From Simmondsia chinensis (lineage: Eukaryota > Streptophyta > Magnoliopsida > Caryophyllales > Simmondsiaceae), in NCBI GenBank assembly GCA_018398585.1, contig JAGTTD010000003.1:9246637-9310636 (forward strand): DNA of 64,000 nt. Direction: 5' to 3'. Each line of letters opens with the position of its first letter. Position 1 is the first letter of the stretch. Below are positions 43,113 to 55,620 of this stretch, piece after piece. The notes beneath the pieces are model-generated. The model was given only the letters and a program-made list of their open reading frames with translations, ran no database searches and had not been told where the DNA came from. The translations under genes were made by a program, and so were the position numbers.

Positions 43113-44315
43113 TGTTTCAGGATTTTTTGGTTAGGTTCTAGATAAGAGCGGGACTCAACCCTCACTTGAGAAAGCAGCTGCTGGCGCGTTTAACCCGAGA
43201 TCACCTGCAAAACGAGCAGGGCCGTCAGAGGGACCCGCGGTGGTTTGGACAGCGGGAGACCCCTCCGATACCTAAGTCAGTAGGAGAAGCGGTAGCAATA
43301 ATAAATATACATAAAGTAGATAATACCTGGTAAATGTGAATGAGCTAACCAAGGAAAGGGAGCGCATCGGGTAATAATCATGGAGGGAAAGAGGCAATAC
43401 AGTGGTCCTAGCAAGGAGAGAGAGACGGGGGGTCTCTTGGGGAGGATATGAGTCGTGAGGCCCCTGAGAGGTTAGGCAGTGAGGGGTGTGGGGCCCAGGC
43501 CGGATGAGAGAGAAGGGTAGCCTGTGAAGATGCCCAAAGGAGCTCCCCTTGAATGAGGGGAATAGATTGGTATTTATAGGAAAGGGGGAGCTGGGGGAGC
43601 TAGACGGTAGAGTCGCGCTAGGGGCAGTACCGCCTGGCATGACTTAATGGAGAAGTGAAGGTGAATGATTGGTTGGAAGGGAGGTTCTAGAGTCTACATG
43701 GCCGATGGTTGAGAGGGACGGTGATGCCGCCTGGGTGGTGACGGCTGTGGTGCCGCCCAGTTGGTACACGGGGTTAGGAGAATGGGTACCGAGGCCTGTA
43801 GGCGGTAGCCAAGGCAGGTGGTATTGTGGCTCTCGGGGCGGTAGTGGTACGTGGATCTGATACTGCCTGGACGCGGTCAGGAGAGGGGCAGTAATGATCC
43901 CTGGCCTGATGCCGCCTGGGAGTGGTCATGAAAGGGCTCGGTAATGACTCCTGGGTCCCGGTACCCCTGGTAGCGGTCATGAAAGGGGCGGTAATGACCC
44001 CTGGGACCTGGTACCGCCTGGGAGTGGTTAGGAAAGGGGCGGTAACAAGATAGGCGGTACCGTGGTCCTTCATGCTAAACGGATGCTGATGGTAGCCAGG
44101 GTTGACGATACCAAGGCCTATGGCAGGCGGTACCCTATGATGGAGGAAGCAGGCGGCATGGGAAGCCTAGGTGTGGGATAGAGATGGGCGGTACAGAGCG
44201 TCGGGCATGTTATAACTTGGCGGCACCATGGATTATGGTAACTTAGGGAGGGGAGGTTCCGCCAGGTCTGTTTACCATGGTTGACTTATTGACCTAGCTC
44301 ATTTTTTCCTCATCA
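43113..44315. repeat. solo LTR of a gypsy-type element, GC-rich, 1203 bp
   Basis: The segment starts TGTTTCAGGATTTTTTGG and ends TTTTTTCCTCATCA, giving TG...CA ends, and is flanked by the exact 5-bp repeat GGCAT (43108-43112 and 44316-44320). No internal retroelement sequence adjoins either side, which fits an LTR left by recombination between two LTRs. Composition is strongly GC-rich compared with the AT-rich surroundings. CTCCGATACCTAAGTCAGTA near 43263 resembles wording common in plant gypsy LTRs of Tat/Ogre type. Element orientation is probably minus. It holds tandem pieces near 43890-44045. Confidence 0.85.
43890..44045. repeat. approximately 60-bp tandem repeat inside the solo LTR
   Basis: Three related units contain GGTCATGAAAGGG(G/C)-CGGTAATGA followed by CCCCTGGG-CC-GGTACC. 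They create chance open frames on both strands that are not genes. Confidence 0.7.
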
Positions 44316-44320
44316 GGCAT

Positions 44321-46270
44321 GTCACCAACTCTTTTTCATAAACAATGTCACAATATTATAGTTTGTGTGTGAGTCAGGATGATGAGTTTTCAAATAAATA
44401 ATGACAAGTTACACCCTAGCTATCGTTTGAACTATTTTATTAAATAATGTCACAATATTATAGTTTGCACTAAAAAATTATTACAATAAATCTTTGAACT
44501 AAATAATTAATATATCAAACCCTCATAATGATAATATGTAATTTGCTCTAAATATTATTTGATATAAAAATAAATAAGTACTGATGATCCTAATATATTC
44601 CGTTTTTATGCAGAATGTTTGAACAAATTAATTGCATAATCCAACGAAAACAATGTTACCTATAATTATGGCATACAACAAAAACTTTGTAGCATGTAAT
44701 AAACTTTTGATATATTATGACAACATCATTTTAGTTTAAAATAATTATAGTTTATGACTTATAATTATTTAAAACATTAATATCACTCTTGTTGTTCCCA
44801 AAAAAAAAAGTCTCACTCTTGTATAACATCAGTGAGGCTAGTGGGTATTTATAGCTATCTACTGCCATGGTACATAAATATGGACAATAATAAATTTATT
44901 TTTCTAACATAAGATATTTATACAAAAAATTATCAAATAATAAATATGCTAAACAATTAGTTTTCATAATAACTGAATAATTTTTGAAGTTCTATTGTTT
45001 TAGTTCAGAAGCACTAGGAGTTAGGATGAAGAGTGGTAAAACACTTGCACCTTGCCACTCATGAAGCATCGTGTTTGGGTACAAACCATGCCATTAAGAG
45101 TAAATAATTCATTGGGTTATAATCCCGGCTTTATGATGGTGCACATAGGAAAACTTAATAATTGACAGTATGTGCAACCTACAGATTAATCAAGGTGTAT
45201 CGAGCTTCAAAATGCGCAAATAGTTTTTCATATATAGCTCAATGAGCTATAAATATTATTTTTGAGTTTTTATATATAGTTCTTTGTGTGCAAAATATAT
45301 ACAGATATTGTTATTATGAAGACAAAAAATGTGTGATATGACTTAATAATAACCACAAAATTTCATAAATTTTTTATGTCATTAGAAATTTTGTCTTGAT
45401 AATAATGTTACTCAAAAAATAATTGTATTTGTGAAGAGTAACATCTAGTAGCCATCTTGATATAATTTAATCAATCTTAGTTGCAGAGGTAGTGGTAGCC
45501 AGAGATGGGTTAGAATAGACGGTACGATGGGTTTTTAGTTTGTGAAATTAAAAGGTAACAATTAGGTGATCATTAAAGTAATTCAAGGGGAATATTCTGT
45601 TCCAACTAATATTCAATATCTTATAAATGATATATGCACTTTCAACTTTAAAATGAAACAGATTTATTTCCATCGTTGTTTTAAAGATGTAAATAGGGCA
45701 GTGAATTGATGTGCTAATCACAACCATGATCTTCTTTCTCTCGTTACTTGGCATTGTCCTCTGGATCGATGTTCACTTATTCTCTTAAGTGTAGACGTTT
45801 TGGCTTCTCTTCTATCACAGAGAGAGCCTTATGTTAGAGCATAAAATAAATCATGTGCATTCACCTATCAACTTAAACTTTTAAAAATATAGGTTCAGGG
45901 TATCAGAATTTTGTTGACTTAAAGGTTACGAGCTCGGATCTCAATAGCCTGCATCCAACATAATTTAAGCACATGCATAATGTAGGCTAATGCAATATCT
46001 AAGTGTCAAATATAATGAGCATTTACGTGAGGGGCATGCTCGAGTATAGAATAAATCTTGAATCTTCACCTATCTGCTTCAGTTTTTAGGAAAGTTCATT
46101 TTTCGCTATAAATTCCTTTTCTTCTTGTTATTATAAAAAAAAAATCAAAAATCAATTGATATTTAAATATTTAAATATTATTAATATAATTAATATTTGT
46201 GGGTACAATGGCATTAATTACTTGTTTCTCAAATTATGCCAAACACTGCCAGCATCCTTTAACTCCTCCC
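44321..46270. other. AT-rich intergenic sequence upstream of the pectinesterase gene
   Basis: No gene or repeat end is recognised. The last few hundred bases before the TATA motif should contain the promoter of the pectinesterase gene, but I see no regulatory element specific enough to name. Confidence 0.5.
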
Positions 46271-46279
46271 TATAAATAC
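46271..46279 (+). promoter_or_regulatory. TATA box of the pectinesterase gene
   Basis: TATAAATAC stands 58 bp before the start codon. With the usual 25-35 bp spacing, transcription would begin near 46300-46305 and leave a short leader. Confidence 0.65.
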
Positions 46280-46328
46280 AAGTCCACTTGAACTCACTCT
46301 TCTCACTCTCGTTCCAACCCTGACAAAA

Positions 46329-49300
46329 ATGGCTTCCTCCCCTCTTCTTCTTTCCTTCACGTTCTCTCTCCTCTTTCTTCTCTCCCTGGCCTCGGCCACC
46401 ACAAACCCGAGCAGTCCCCAACCCGCCACAACCATCTGCAAAACAACACCGTACCCAGGCTACTGCAACGTCATCCTCCAATCCAACAACCGAACTGGCA
46501 CCCTCTATGACTATGGCCGCTTTTCTTTTAAGCGGTCCATCTCCCAAGCCACCAAATTCCTCCGGCTTGTGAACAAATACTTAGCCCACCCAAAGAGGCT
46601 AACCCTAACGGCCACCCGAGCCTTAGAGGATTGCCAGCTTATGGCCCAGCTTAACCTCGACTTCCTCTCCGACTCCTTCCATGCCCTCACCTCTCTCAAC
46701 TCGACGCTTTCGTCTGCGCGTGCGGACGATGTGCAAACCCTCCTCAGCGCTATCCTAACCAACCAACAAACCTGTCTTGATGGGCTGAAGTCGGCCCAGT
46801 CTTCATGGACACTCAAAAACGGGCTTTCTGGCCCATTATCAAGCGACTCTAAACTCTTCTCTTTATCTTTATCCCTCTTCACTAAAGGGTGGGTGCCCAA
46901 GAAGAAGAAGCCCCTGCCCACTTGGCATTCCACTACCCACCGCTCTGCCTTTCGCCACGGCCGGGTAAGGTTGAGGCGGCGGCTCCAAAACCAAGACAGC
47001 GATACCAATGACGACGACGAGGTGCTAGTGAGTGACATGGTCACTGTGAGCAAGGACGGGACCGGGAACTTCAGTAGCATAAACGACGCCGTTGCTTCAG
47101 CCCCGAATAATACGGATGGTAGCGAAGGGTACTTTTTGATATATGTGATGAAAGGGGAGTACGGGGAAAATGTGATGATAGAAAAAAAGAAGAAGTATGT
47201 GATGATAATAGGTGATGGGATTAATCAGACTGTCATTACTGGGAATCGTAGCGTTGTTGATGGTTGGACCACCTTCAACTCTGCCACTTTTGGTGAGTTC
47301 ATTATTATGTCTTAAGTTTTACATGGAAGCAAACTATATATTATATGCAAAATTTAGTACCTAAAATTGATACGTTTAGTGTTTTTAATGCAAAATGCAT
47401 GTAAGGAAATTATTAAGTTCGTTTGATTTAAATATTTGATTTATCTACTTAATGATATGGTAGTGCATTACAGGATTATAAAACACAATATATAATTAAT
47501 TTATAATTGTGTTTTGTAAATTAATTATTATATTACACACGTGAAATATATAAATATCAAATCTTATTGGACCTAGATAATTTACATTAAGTTGATTCTT
47601 AAATGAAATTTACTTATAAGTCTAACTAAGATTTTTTTTTTTTTTTAAATAAAGTAATTGTATTGCATAGAATAGTCTACTAAATTTATTAGGTATTATT
47701 ATTAAAGTAATAAGTAGTAAATAAAAATTATAAATTTCATAAAATTGTTTTGATAGTGACTTTTTTTAACATTACCCAATTTATATAGTGATTTTTTTCT
47801 TTCCCTTTAACTATAATTTGACTTATGCATCTTATGTATATGTTCATAACATTAATTACTCTCTGCCTAATTATTTCATATACCAGATACCATATCCCTA
47901 GCTGCCTGTAGAGAAACTTCTAGTATAACTTTGTACTCTAAAAAAATATTATGTTCAAAATATTTAATTTTACTAACACTCCCATTACATTAAGTATTAA
48001 CGTGTAGAATAGCCGGGACAAGTATTAACTTTATACGCTTGATTCAAAAATATCTGCATCTTATCAACTGTCTTGGAATACTATAATATTTATTATATAT
48101 GTACTGGAAGAACAATATTCTCAAAATCTAAAAGAATTATAGTCAACTAGAAAAAAAATTAATGATTCACTTTAGAAAAAGAACGAAGATCAATAATATA
48201 TTATTGTTTCATCTTTATTTTTTTGGGTTGAGAGCGCTTCGAAAATCCCCTCATATATGGTAACACTTTGTTTGAATAAGGCTGTGCATATATCTTCCCC
48301 AAATCTTTTCTTGACGTAAGCCTTTTGTGACATTAAATTTGTTATTGGTTACAATGTGAGACGCTAATTGGGAAAAATGTTGTGGCAATCAGAAAAAAAA
48401 ATATACTGCAAAAAATGTAGCATCAACGATGTCAATGTCCTTTGTTTTTTTTCAAAACCCATGTCCTATATATATTTTCTCTTTTAGAAAACATGTTTTT
48501 GTGTGTATATATACTAAATATTCTATTCTTATTACTTTTTTTTTTTTTTCTCAAACATAATGTACTTTTAATTTTTCTGTCATGAAAAACAAGTAAACTT
48601 TTAAAAATGCAACTATTTAAAACTAGCACTGTAAAACTACGCATGCACGCCAATATGAACCATTTGGTCCCACCTCGTGTCGGTGATTGACGTTTACCCA
48701 TTCTAAATCTTTTATACGTTATTGCTCAATTCTTCCATTTTCAAAATTTTTAAAATTTTAAATCTTTCAATTTTAAAACATGACACAGTAAGTAACAATT
48801 AATAGAAAAAAAAAGATAAATATTTATGATATTTAATCATATTGTTAAATAATAAACATTGAGAAAATGAAGAAAAGAAAAAGAAAATAAAGATTCAATA
48901 CAATTATAAATATTTAATTATTTTATTTTTACTTAAATCAGTTAATTAGGGTAAAATTTACATTGTGACTATTTAATTTCATGCATGTCATAGTCTAATC
49001 TTAATTTTATTTTATTAATATTTGTAACGTCAAAAACACGTTTAGTGCTTGCTAACTGGCAAGGGATCCATCTAGTCCCTTTTGTCGATTTTCTAGTTTT
49101 GTTTGGATAACTACAGTTTTTTCTTGCCTTTTCTATTATTTTGTGTTTACTATTATTATTCAACTGAAAATAATTTTTTTAATTTTTAATTTCTAGTTTT
49201 AACTCAAACTAAAAAAAATTTATAATAACAAAAGCATCCTTTGATAAATATAATCTCACATTTTTCAAAACTAAAAACTGTAAACAATTTTAATATTATT

Positions 49301-50102
49301 AAATAGAGCCTTCAAAAATTCCATTAATAGTTGCATCCTTGTGCTTTTATTTTGTGTATTGACTTATCTTTCAGATGATCTAAACTAGATGCCATATTAT
49401 AATTTTGCAGCAGTTGTGGGAACCGGATTCGTGGCAGTTAACATAACAATTCGAAACACTGCCGGAGCAATCAAGCACCAGGCTGTGGCTCTGCGTAGCG
49501 GAGCTGATTTATCCACCTTTTATAGTTGCAGTTTCGAGGGGTATCAAGACACGCTCTATGTCCACTCCCTACGACAGTTCTATAGGGAATGTGACATTTA
49601 TGGGACAGTCGACTTTATATTTGGCAATGCTGCAGCCGTATTTCAGAATTGCAACCTGTACCCACGTTTACCCTTGGATAATCAATTCAATGCTGTCACA
49701 GCTCAAGGTCGGACTGATCCGAATCAGAACACAGGCATTTCGATCCACAATTGTACTATTCGGGCGGCAGATGACCTAGGGTCAAGTAACGGGACGACAA
49801 TGACTTTCTTAGGGAGGCCATGGAAGGAGTACTCGAGGACAGTGTACATGCAAACATATATGGATAGTTTGATTAACCCATTGGGTTGGAGAGAATGGAA
49901 TGCAACTTTTGCCCTAAGTACATTATACTATGGTGAGTTTAACAATAGGGGACCAGGCTCGAACACTACGCAGAGGGTGAGGTGGCCTGGCTATCACGTG
50001 ATGAATACTACAGATGCTGGCAATTTTACTACTTCTGTTTTTCTACTTGCGGATGATTGGTTGCCTGATACCGGAGTCCCATTTACTAGTAGCTTGGTTT
50101 GA
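46329..50102 (+). CDS. type-I pectin methylesterase (pectinesterase with PMEI pro-region), join 46329-47292, 49411-50102
   Basis: The spliced frame encodes 551 residues. A signal peptide (residues 1 to about 23, hydrophobic LLLSFTFSLLFLLSL) targets it to the secretory path. Residues about 33-185 form the PMEI-like pro-region with the four conserved Cys (C37, C46, C102, C149). A basic processing motif RRRL lies at 216-219. The catalytic domain starts near 236 (DMVTVSKDGTGNFSSINDAV) and keeps all active-site residues: Q345 (KHQAVAL), Q367 and D368 (GYQDTLY), D389 (GTVDFIFGNA), R457 and W459 (GRPWKEYSRTV). It removes methyl groups from cell-wall homogalacturonan; the pro-region should hold it inactive until cleavage. 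The join G|CA at F321-A322 uses GT at 47293 and AG at 49410 and restores the conserved NSATFAVVG. No stop or frameshift was seen. Overall it resembles Arabidopsis PME7/PME20/PME41-type proteins. Confidence 0.93.
47293..49410 (+). other. intron of the pectinesterase gene, 2118 bp
   Basis: It begins GTGAGTTC and ends TATAATTTTGCAG. It interrupts the codon for A322 after its first base, at a position shared by many plant pectinesterases. It is unusually long for this family and very AT-rich, with poly-A and poly-T runs, but no element ends or coding sequence are visible. An upstream AG at about 49375 (TCTTTCAG) is a decoy: using it would put in-frame stops before the conserved AVVG. Confidence 0.85.
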
Positions 50103-51120
50103 ATAATGTGGTATACAAGGGGTGAAATTGAGATGAGTCAAGTCGACTGAATCTAAGTAGGTCAAGTTCAAGGCATAGCATGTCAACATTTAGCTGAGTT
50201 TGGACTTGAGCTTGACTTATTTAGACTCCTTAAGCTTAATTTTTTTTCTTGTATTAAGCTCAATTTGGCACATTTACGCTCGTAAATCATATAGGGATTA
50301 GCTCATTTGGACTTGTTATGCTCGCGAGCCCACAATCTTGCTTGACTAGGCTCGGGTTTTAGCTCATTGAGCTAGAAGACCCTGCTTGGCTACATTCAAG
50401 TTTGGAGCAAACCAAGCCATTGGAGTTTTAATAAGGTTTGTGAGGTCCCAAGCTAGCTAAGCCCATTTAAACCTGTAATCATACAGTTGTACTTTTTTTT
50501 TAGAGAATTTAATTTATTGAATTGTAATAGCCAAAATTTGGCAAAATAAAGGTAACATGGATTTGCGCATTGGTAATATTCAAAGCAGGCGGCCAACGTA
50601 AGCATAAAGGAGTTGATTATTGATTAGTATCCATCTGGAATCCTATGAATCCTCTTTTTTTTTTTCTTTTTTTTTTTTTCCATTTTCGGGAAGTGCAATA
50701 TTCAATATCTAATTGGGAATCCTATGAATCCTCTTTTTTTTACCCTTATAATTGGAAATTTTATCGGAAGGAAAAGGAAGAGGTCATAACAAAAATCACA
50801 AAATCTCAACTAGTAAAACTAAACAAACTTCAGCCTAAGTACCTTTCAGACCCACACGGCTAAAGGGTGATTCTATGAACATCCCTCTTAGCTAAGGAAT
50901 CTGCTAATTGATTCAACTAGCACTCTTTCTGCACTATTGAAACTGATCTTAGTGAGCCCCTGAGGCTCCCATATTGCATTGGTAATAATCAAATTACAAT
51001 GTGAGCCTCCCAAACAAGAGAAGCATTTGCTTCAAACCACTAATTTGTCAGAAAATCTAATTAATAATTGGTTATATTATTCGCATATCATCTTTCATAA
51101 TTGAAAGAAACATTAATGTA
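50103..51120. other. 3' flank of the pectinesterase gene
   Basis: It contains the 3' untranslated region. AATAAAGG near 50545-50555 is a possible but distant polyadenylation signal. Repeated wording around GCTCGGGTTTTAGCTC (50180-50370) and a duplicated GGAATCCTATGAATCCTCTTT (50638 and 50718) are present. No gene is seen. Confidence 0.5.
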
Positions 51121-51121
51121 T

Positions 51122-51250
51122 AACAACAACAACAGACCCAGTGCCTCCAAGGGCTCCCGCATAAGCAGGGTCCGGGGGGCCGATGTACGCAGCCTTCCCC
51201 CTTCAGGGGGTTACCCTGAAGAGAGGCTATTTTCGAGGACTCCCAACCTG
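51122..51250 (-). mobile_element. Au-like SINE copy
   Basis: On the minus strand the blocks read AGTCCTCGAAAATAGCCTCT, GGCTGCGTACATCGG, CGGACCCTGCTTATGCGGG, AGCCCTTGGAGGCACTGGGT and a (TTG)n tail. The same order occurs in the plus-strand copy at 51878-52017. Between core and head is a hairpin-like CCCCTGAAGGGGG. It is probably 5'-truncated. Confidence 0.65.
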
Positions 51251-51426
51251 AGAAGCTAGTGTATAGAATTGGTCTCCATCATCTTTGTAATTGCCTTCAA
51301 GTCTGGACGATTATAAGGTGTTCTCTTGGCATTTGCGGCTATGTTGAAGGTTCATGATTGATTCTGTACTATAAGTTTTAATATAATTAATATAAACTTT
51401 AAACATATATGTACATAAGCAATATA

Positions 51427-51523
51427 AAATAATCACATATTGGTTGATGTTTTATACAACATGAATAACAAAATATAAAATAATCACATATTGGTTGATG
51501 TTTTATACAACATGAATAACAAA
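51427..51523. repeat. 50-bp tandem duplication
   Basis: The unit AAAATAATCACATATTGGTT...ACATGAATAACAAAATAT is present twice in direct succession and nearly identically, so the duplication is recent. Confidence 0.85.
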
Positions 51524-51877
51524 ATTGTGCCCGAGTTGGCCTAGACACATTAATTATAAAATGTGGACTATTAAGCAAACTTATTTTGAGTCCTTACTAT
51601 CTCACAATTGGATGGAAATAATTCGACACGACCTCGTCTATCTCAACCTCAGTGAAGAAATGCCCCTTGATAGAACTCAGTGAAGGAGTAGTATAGGGGT
51701 AATAGATATAGTGGGATAGGAACGACAAGCACTTCTAGGCTAGTACTAGTGCCACCGGGCTTCTTAAACCCTTCTCTGTTTTTATGCTTTTATGCCTTGT
51801 TTCTTTCTGTTTACACCTTTTTCATGCTTCCATGTTTGTAGTGCTCTCCTTACTTTTCATGCCCTTCTCACTTTTTA
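51524..51877. other. intergenic sequence between SINE copies
   Basis: No gene is seen. The right part may be the poorly conserved 5' body of the SINE at 51878, but I find no convincing A/B boxes. Confidence 0.4.
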
Positions 51878-52017
51878 GGTTGGGAGTCCTCGAAAACAGC
51901 CTCTCATTAGGGTATCCCCCCTGATGGGGAAGGCTGCGTACACCATACCCCTCCCAGACCCTGCTCACGCGGGAGCCCTTGGGGCACTGGGCCTGTTGTT
52001 GTTGTTGTTGTTGTTGT
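51878..52017 (+). mobile_element. Au-like SINE copy with (TTG)n tail
   Basis: GGTTGGGAGTCCTCGAAAAC, GCCTCTCATTAGGGTA, AAGGCTGCGTACACCATACC, CCAGACCCTGCTCACGCGGG, AGCCCTTGGGGCACTGGGCC and about seven TTG units. It is the best-preserved tail of the copies in the window and lies about 630 bp from an inverted copy. Confidence 0.7.
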
Positions 52018-52530
52018 ATCTCACAATTGGCCTTCCATGCAACCATTTAAGTTATTGGTTGCGCAAGATTAAGTATTGTATATAGCCCACATGATTCGAT
52101 TTCGAGTGGCGTTTTGCCGCTAGTGATCATTGCCACTAGACCAAGCTAAACTTACTAATAAATGTTGCAACACACGGTAGCATAATGTTTGAAAAAAATC
52201 ACAAAATCAAGCACAAATAAATGGCGAAAAGAAAACAACAATAATCAACACACCGATATTTTCATGGAAAACCCTCTCTCAACTAGAGAGAAAACCACAA
52301 CCCTAATTAGATGTCAAACTTATACTATAAAATTTTGGGTTACAATCTTGAATTGAATTAAAAAACCACACACAACATCACTAAATTTGGCTCTCTATTC
52401 TCTACTCTTCACCTACTAATTTCTCCCAACACACCTCATTACTTTAACAAAACCCTAACAACTAAAACAATTAAGAAAAGACAGTACCATGACTCATCGA
52501 GCTATAAAGTCAACAGCTACACCTACATAG
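52018..52530. other. intergenic sequence, nothing certain
   Basis: No gene is seen. The stretch holds AT-rich sequence with short C-rich patches and ends at CATAG, directly before the LTR of the next element. Confidence 0.4.
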
Positions 52531-52918
52531 TGTTCAGATCGAGCTTCTCCTCACTTCAATTCATACATAAAATCAGCAGCGCCACAAGAAAAGTAAATGT
52601 AAGAAGTAGGCTATTGTATTATATCCCATTGTAAAGTATGACATATACAAGTATAGTTTCATAGAAAATGATAGTAAAAAATTGAGGATAAGAGAGATAA
52701 GAAGAAGAAGAAGAAGAAGATTGAGGGATGGAATGAGCAAAAGAGAGAGAGAGAGAACTTGACAATCAAAGTATAACCTCAGATCTAACAAAAGGCCTTA
52801 TTATATACCCCAATGGCCTTAAGCTCAATTAACACAATTTGGGCCTAATTAATTAATGATAATCAACAACCATCAATTAATTCCCAAAGCGTCCTTAATT
52901 CAATTCTCATTCATAACA
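52531..52918 (-). repeat. 3' LTR of the chromovirus
   Basis: TGTTCAGATCGAGC to TCATTCATAACA, with an (AAG)n run near 52697-52722 and a (GA)n run near 52743-52758 inside. Confidence 0.75.
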
Positions 52919-55620
52919 ATGCCGCTCTAGTGAGTTGACCCCCTTGTCCCCAGGGATCAAATTCGAGGAAACAACAATGTAAGCCGAATAGAAACTCCCA
53001 CGTCCCCTCATCAGTGGGTCAGTCAGGCCACTTAACCAATACTTGCATTGCAGCTTGACGGCGGTGGCGAACCAAACGCCTCTCAAGGATCTGCTCCTGA
53101 TGAGGCAGCCGTGGAATCGGGGGCCAAGCTTCCGGCAAGGGTGTGGTAGTGGTAGGGAATACAAAGCACTGCTTGAAGGGATGAGTGAACCATGTGGTGT
53201 ATCTGAGCATGTAGGGGCAAGTTTAACATGTAAGCAGTGATGCCTACCCTGTCAAGGATTTTGAATGGACCGTAAAAGTGAGGCAATCACTTGTGAAAAG
53301 CCCGATGCTCCACATTTTGTTGATGGTATGGCTGAAGCTTCAGCAAAACATAATCGCTAACCTCGAATTTAGGCTCGGAATGATGGACATGTGCTTGTTG
53401 CTTCATTCGTTTACAAGTTTGGTGTAAGTTAGAGTGGAGGAGAGCGAGAGTCTCCTCATAAGCACATAAGCTCTGATCAACAATGTCTACTGCCGATTCA
53501 TCCAGTAAGTATGGTATGTGGATGGGCTGTGGCTGCCCATAAAAGACCTCATAAGGGAAAGTCCAAGCTAATGTATGGAAAGTGGTATTTTACCACCACT
53601 CTGCTAATGGAAGCCATCGGCTCTAGTCTCGAGGCCACTCCCCAGCATGCAGCAAAGATATGTTTGTAAACAACGATTTAGGACCACTGTCTACCCATCA
53701 TATTAGGGGTGATATGATGAGGAAGGTTGAGCTGAGTACCCAACCTCATGAAAAGTTCCTGCCATAAAGTGCTCGCAAAAATAGGACCTCGGTCACTGAC
53801 CAAGGTCTTAGGTAACTCGTGCAAACTAAAAATTTGGTCCAAGTATAGCTTAGCCACAAACATTGCTGAATATGGATGACTAAGGGAAAGGGAAGGAGCA
53901 GTTTTACTGAGGTGGTCCACAACAAGTCTGACGGTGTGTCCCGATGAAGACGGTAACCGCTCTATAAAATCTAAGGATACACTACTCCAAGCCATAGATG
54001 GTATGGGCAACGGCTGCAATAAACCCGGGTTTGTGACAGTTTCATATTTGTTCTGTTTACACGTGGTGCATTGTCATATGTAATCTCGAATATCGGCCTT
54101 CAGTCTCTTCCAGTAAAAAAGAGTGCGAACTCATCAATAAGTTGCCTTGATTCCTGAATGTCCACCAATGGTGGAGTCGTATAGCCATAACAACATAGAA
54201 TGGCATCTCTCTCAGTTGTTACCTACCACCAACCGTTCTTGGCGACGTAACTGACCTCGCTGCCAAGAGTATAGTGGGTGGCTCAAAGGTTCTGGTTCCT
54301 TTTTGCTAATGATCTAGACTAAGACTACGTCCGTAGCCCACATGCGCTGTACTCAGTCAAAAAAATCAGAGGTGATGGTGGAAACTGCCATACATAACAC
54401 TTCAGTCCCACACAGCCACGACAAAGCATTTGTGGCTTTATTCTCTGACCCGTGCTTATAAACAACATTGTAGTCAAATCTGATGAGGCTAGAGAGCAAA
54501 AAATGTGTAAATGGTCTTGGAAGTTTCTGTTTCAATAGTTATTTCAAACTTTGTTGATCGGTGCGGATCGAAAAGTGACGACACGAGAGGTATTGTCTCC
54601 ACTTTACCATTGTGAGCAACTCCCACCTGTACACTGACATCCCTTGATGCTAGGAGGCCAGAACTTGACTAACATAAGCCAAAGGGGGAGGCCAGAACTT
54701 GACTAACATAAGCCAAAGGATGCCCATCTTGCATTAAAACCACGCCAATACCAAACCATAAAGCATCAGTTTCAATCACAAATTCTTTTGAAAAATCGAG
54801 CAAAGCGAGGAACAGGGCCGAAGTCAAAGCGCGTTTCAGTTGTTCAAAAGCCACTTCTGTGTCGTTTGACCAGTCAAAAGTGTCTTTTTTGAGTAAGGCG
54901 GACAAAGTCGGGCCAACAAACCACATTGTTCAATAAAGCATCTATATTACCCGGTGATGCCTAAAAATCCACGAAGTTGCTTAAGTGTATTTAGGTGGGG
55001 TCAATCATTAATGGCACGGAGCTTCTTAGGATTTTTAGAAACACCTTCCTTTGACACCAAGTGACCCAAGTATTCTATGTGACGAGCTATGAATGAACAT
55101 TTAGAATGCTTTACAAAAAAACGATTGGCGCCAAGGATTTTGAACGCCACTCACAACTATTGAACATGCACAGGCAATAATGCACTATAAATCAATATGT
55201 CATCCAGAAAACGAGCATGGATTTTTGTAGACAAGGGCGGAATGTCACATTGATGATGCTTTAAAATGTCGAGAGTGCATTCCTCAACCCGAATGGCATG
55301 GCCGTGAATTTGTAGTTGCTGGAATGCATGCAAAAGGTGGTTTTCTGAATATACTCTGGGGACATTCTAATTTTCCAATAATCGGACCTCAAATCGAGTT
55401 TTGTAAAGTAAATGCCACCTCTGAGCGCATCTAACAACTGTCCTATGATTGGGAACGAATACTTGTCTTTGATGGTTATTTTATTAAGGGCCTTGTAATC
55501 AATACACAACCTCCAAGAGCCATCCTTCTCGTTTACAAGGACCACTGGTGATGCGAAGGGAGAGAAGCTCGTTTGAATGACACCGGTTTCAAGCATTTCG
55601 CTAGTCAAATTCTCAATAAT
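52919..55620 (-). pseudogene. gypsy RT, RNase H, integrase and chromodomain
   Basis: Pieces from right to left: SPFASPVVLVNEKDGSWRLC and IDYKALNKITIKDKYSFPII (55580-55440), FTKLDLRSDYWKIRMSPEYI, MPFGLRNALSTF (55270), then the active site FLDDILIYS near 55215-55185, intact; RNase H with FVIETDALWFGIGVVLMQDG (54790-54720); VVYKHGSENKATNALSW (54475-54425); integrase with FIERLPSSSGHTVRLVVDHL and TLVSDRGPIFAS (53970-53760); then FYGPFKILDRVGITAYML (53275-53220) and a chromodomain with ILERRLVRHRRQAAMQVLVK W (53100-53040). A 35-bp direct duplication at 54655-54720 and many stops break the frame. Confidence 0.82.

Noticed and set aside
43272..44073. Several open frames on both strands
   Set aside because: They lie within the GC-rich solo LTR and its tandem repeats; composition alone explains them.
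46511..47080. 189-codon open frame on the minus strand opposite pectinesterase exon 1
   Set aside because: It is the antisense shadow of a GC-rich real exon, and has no domain or independent start context.
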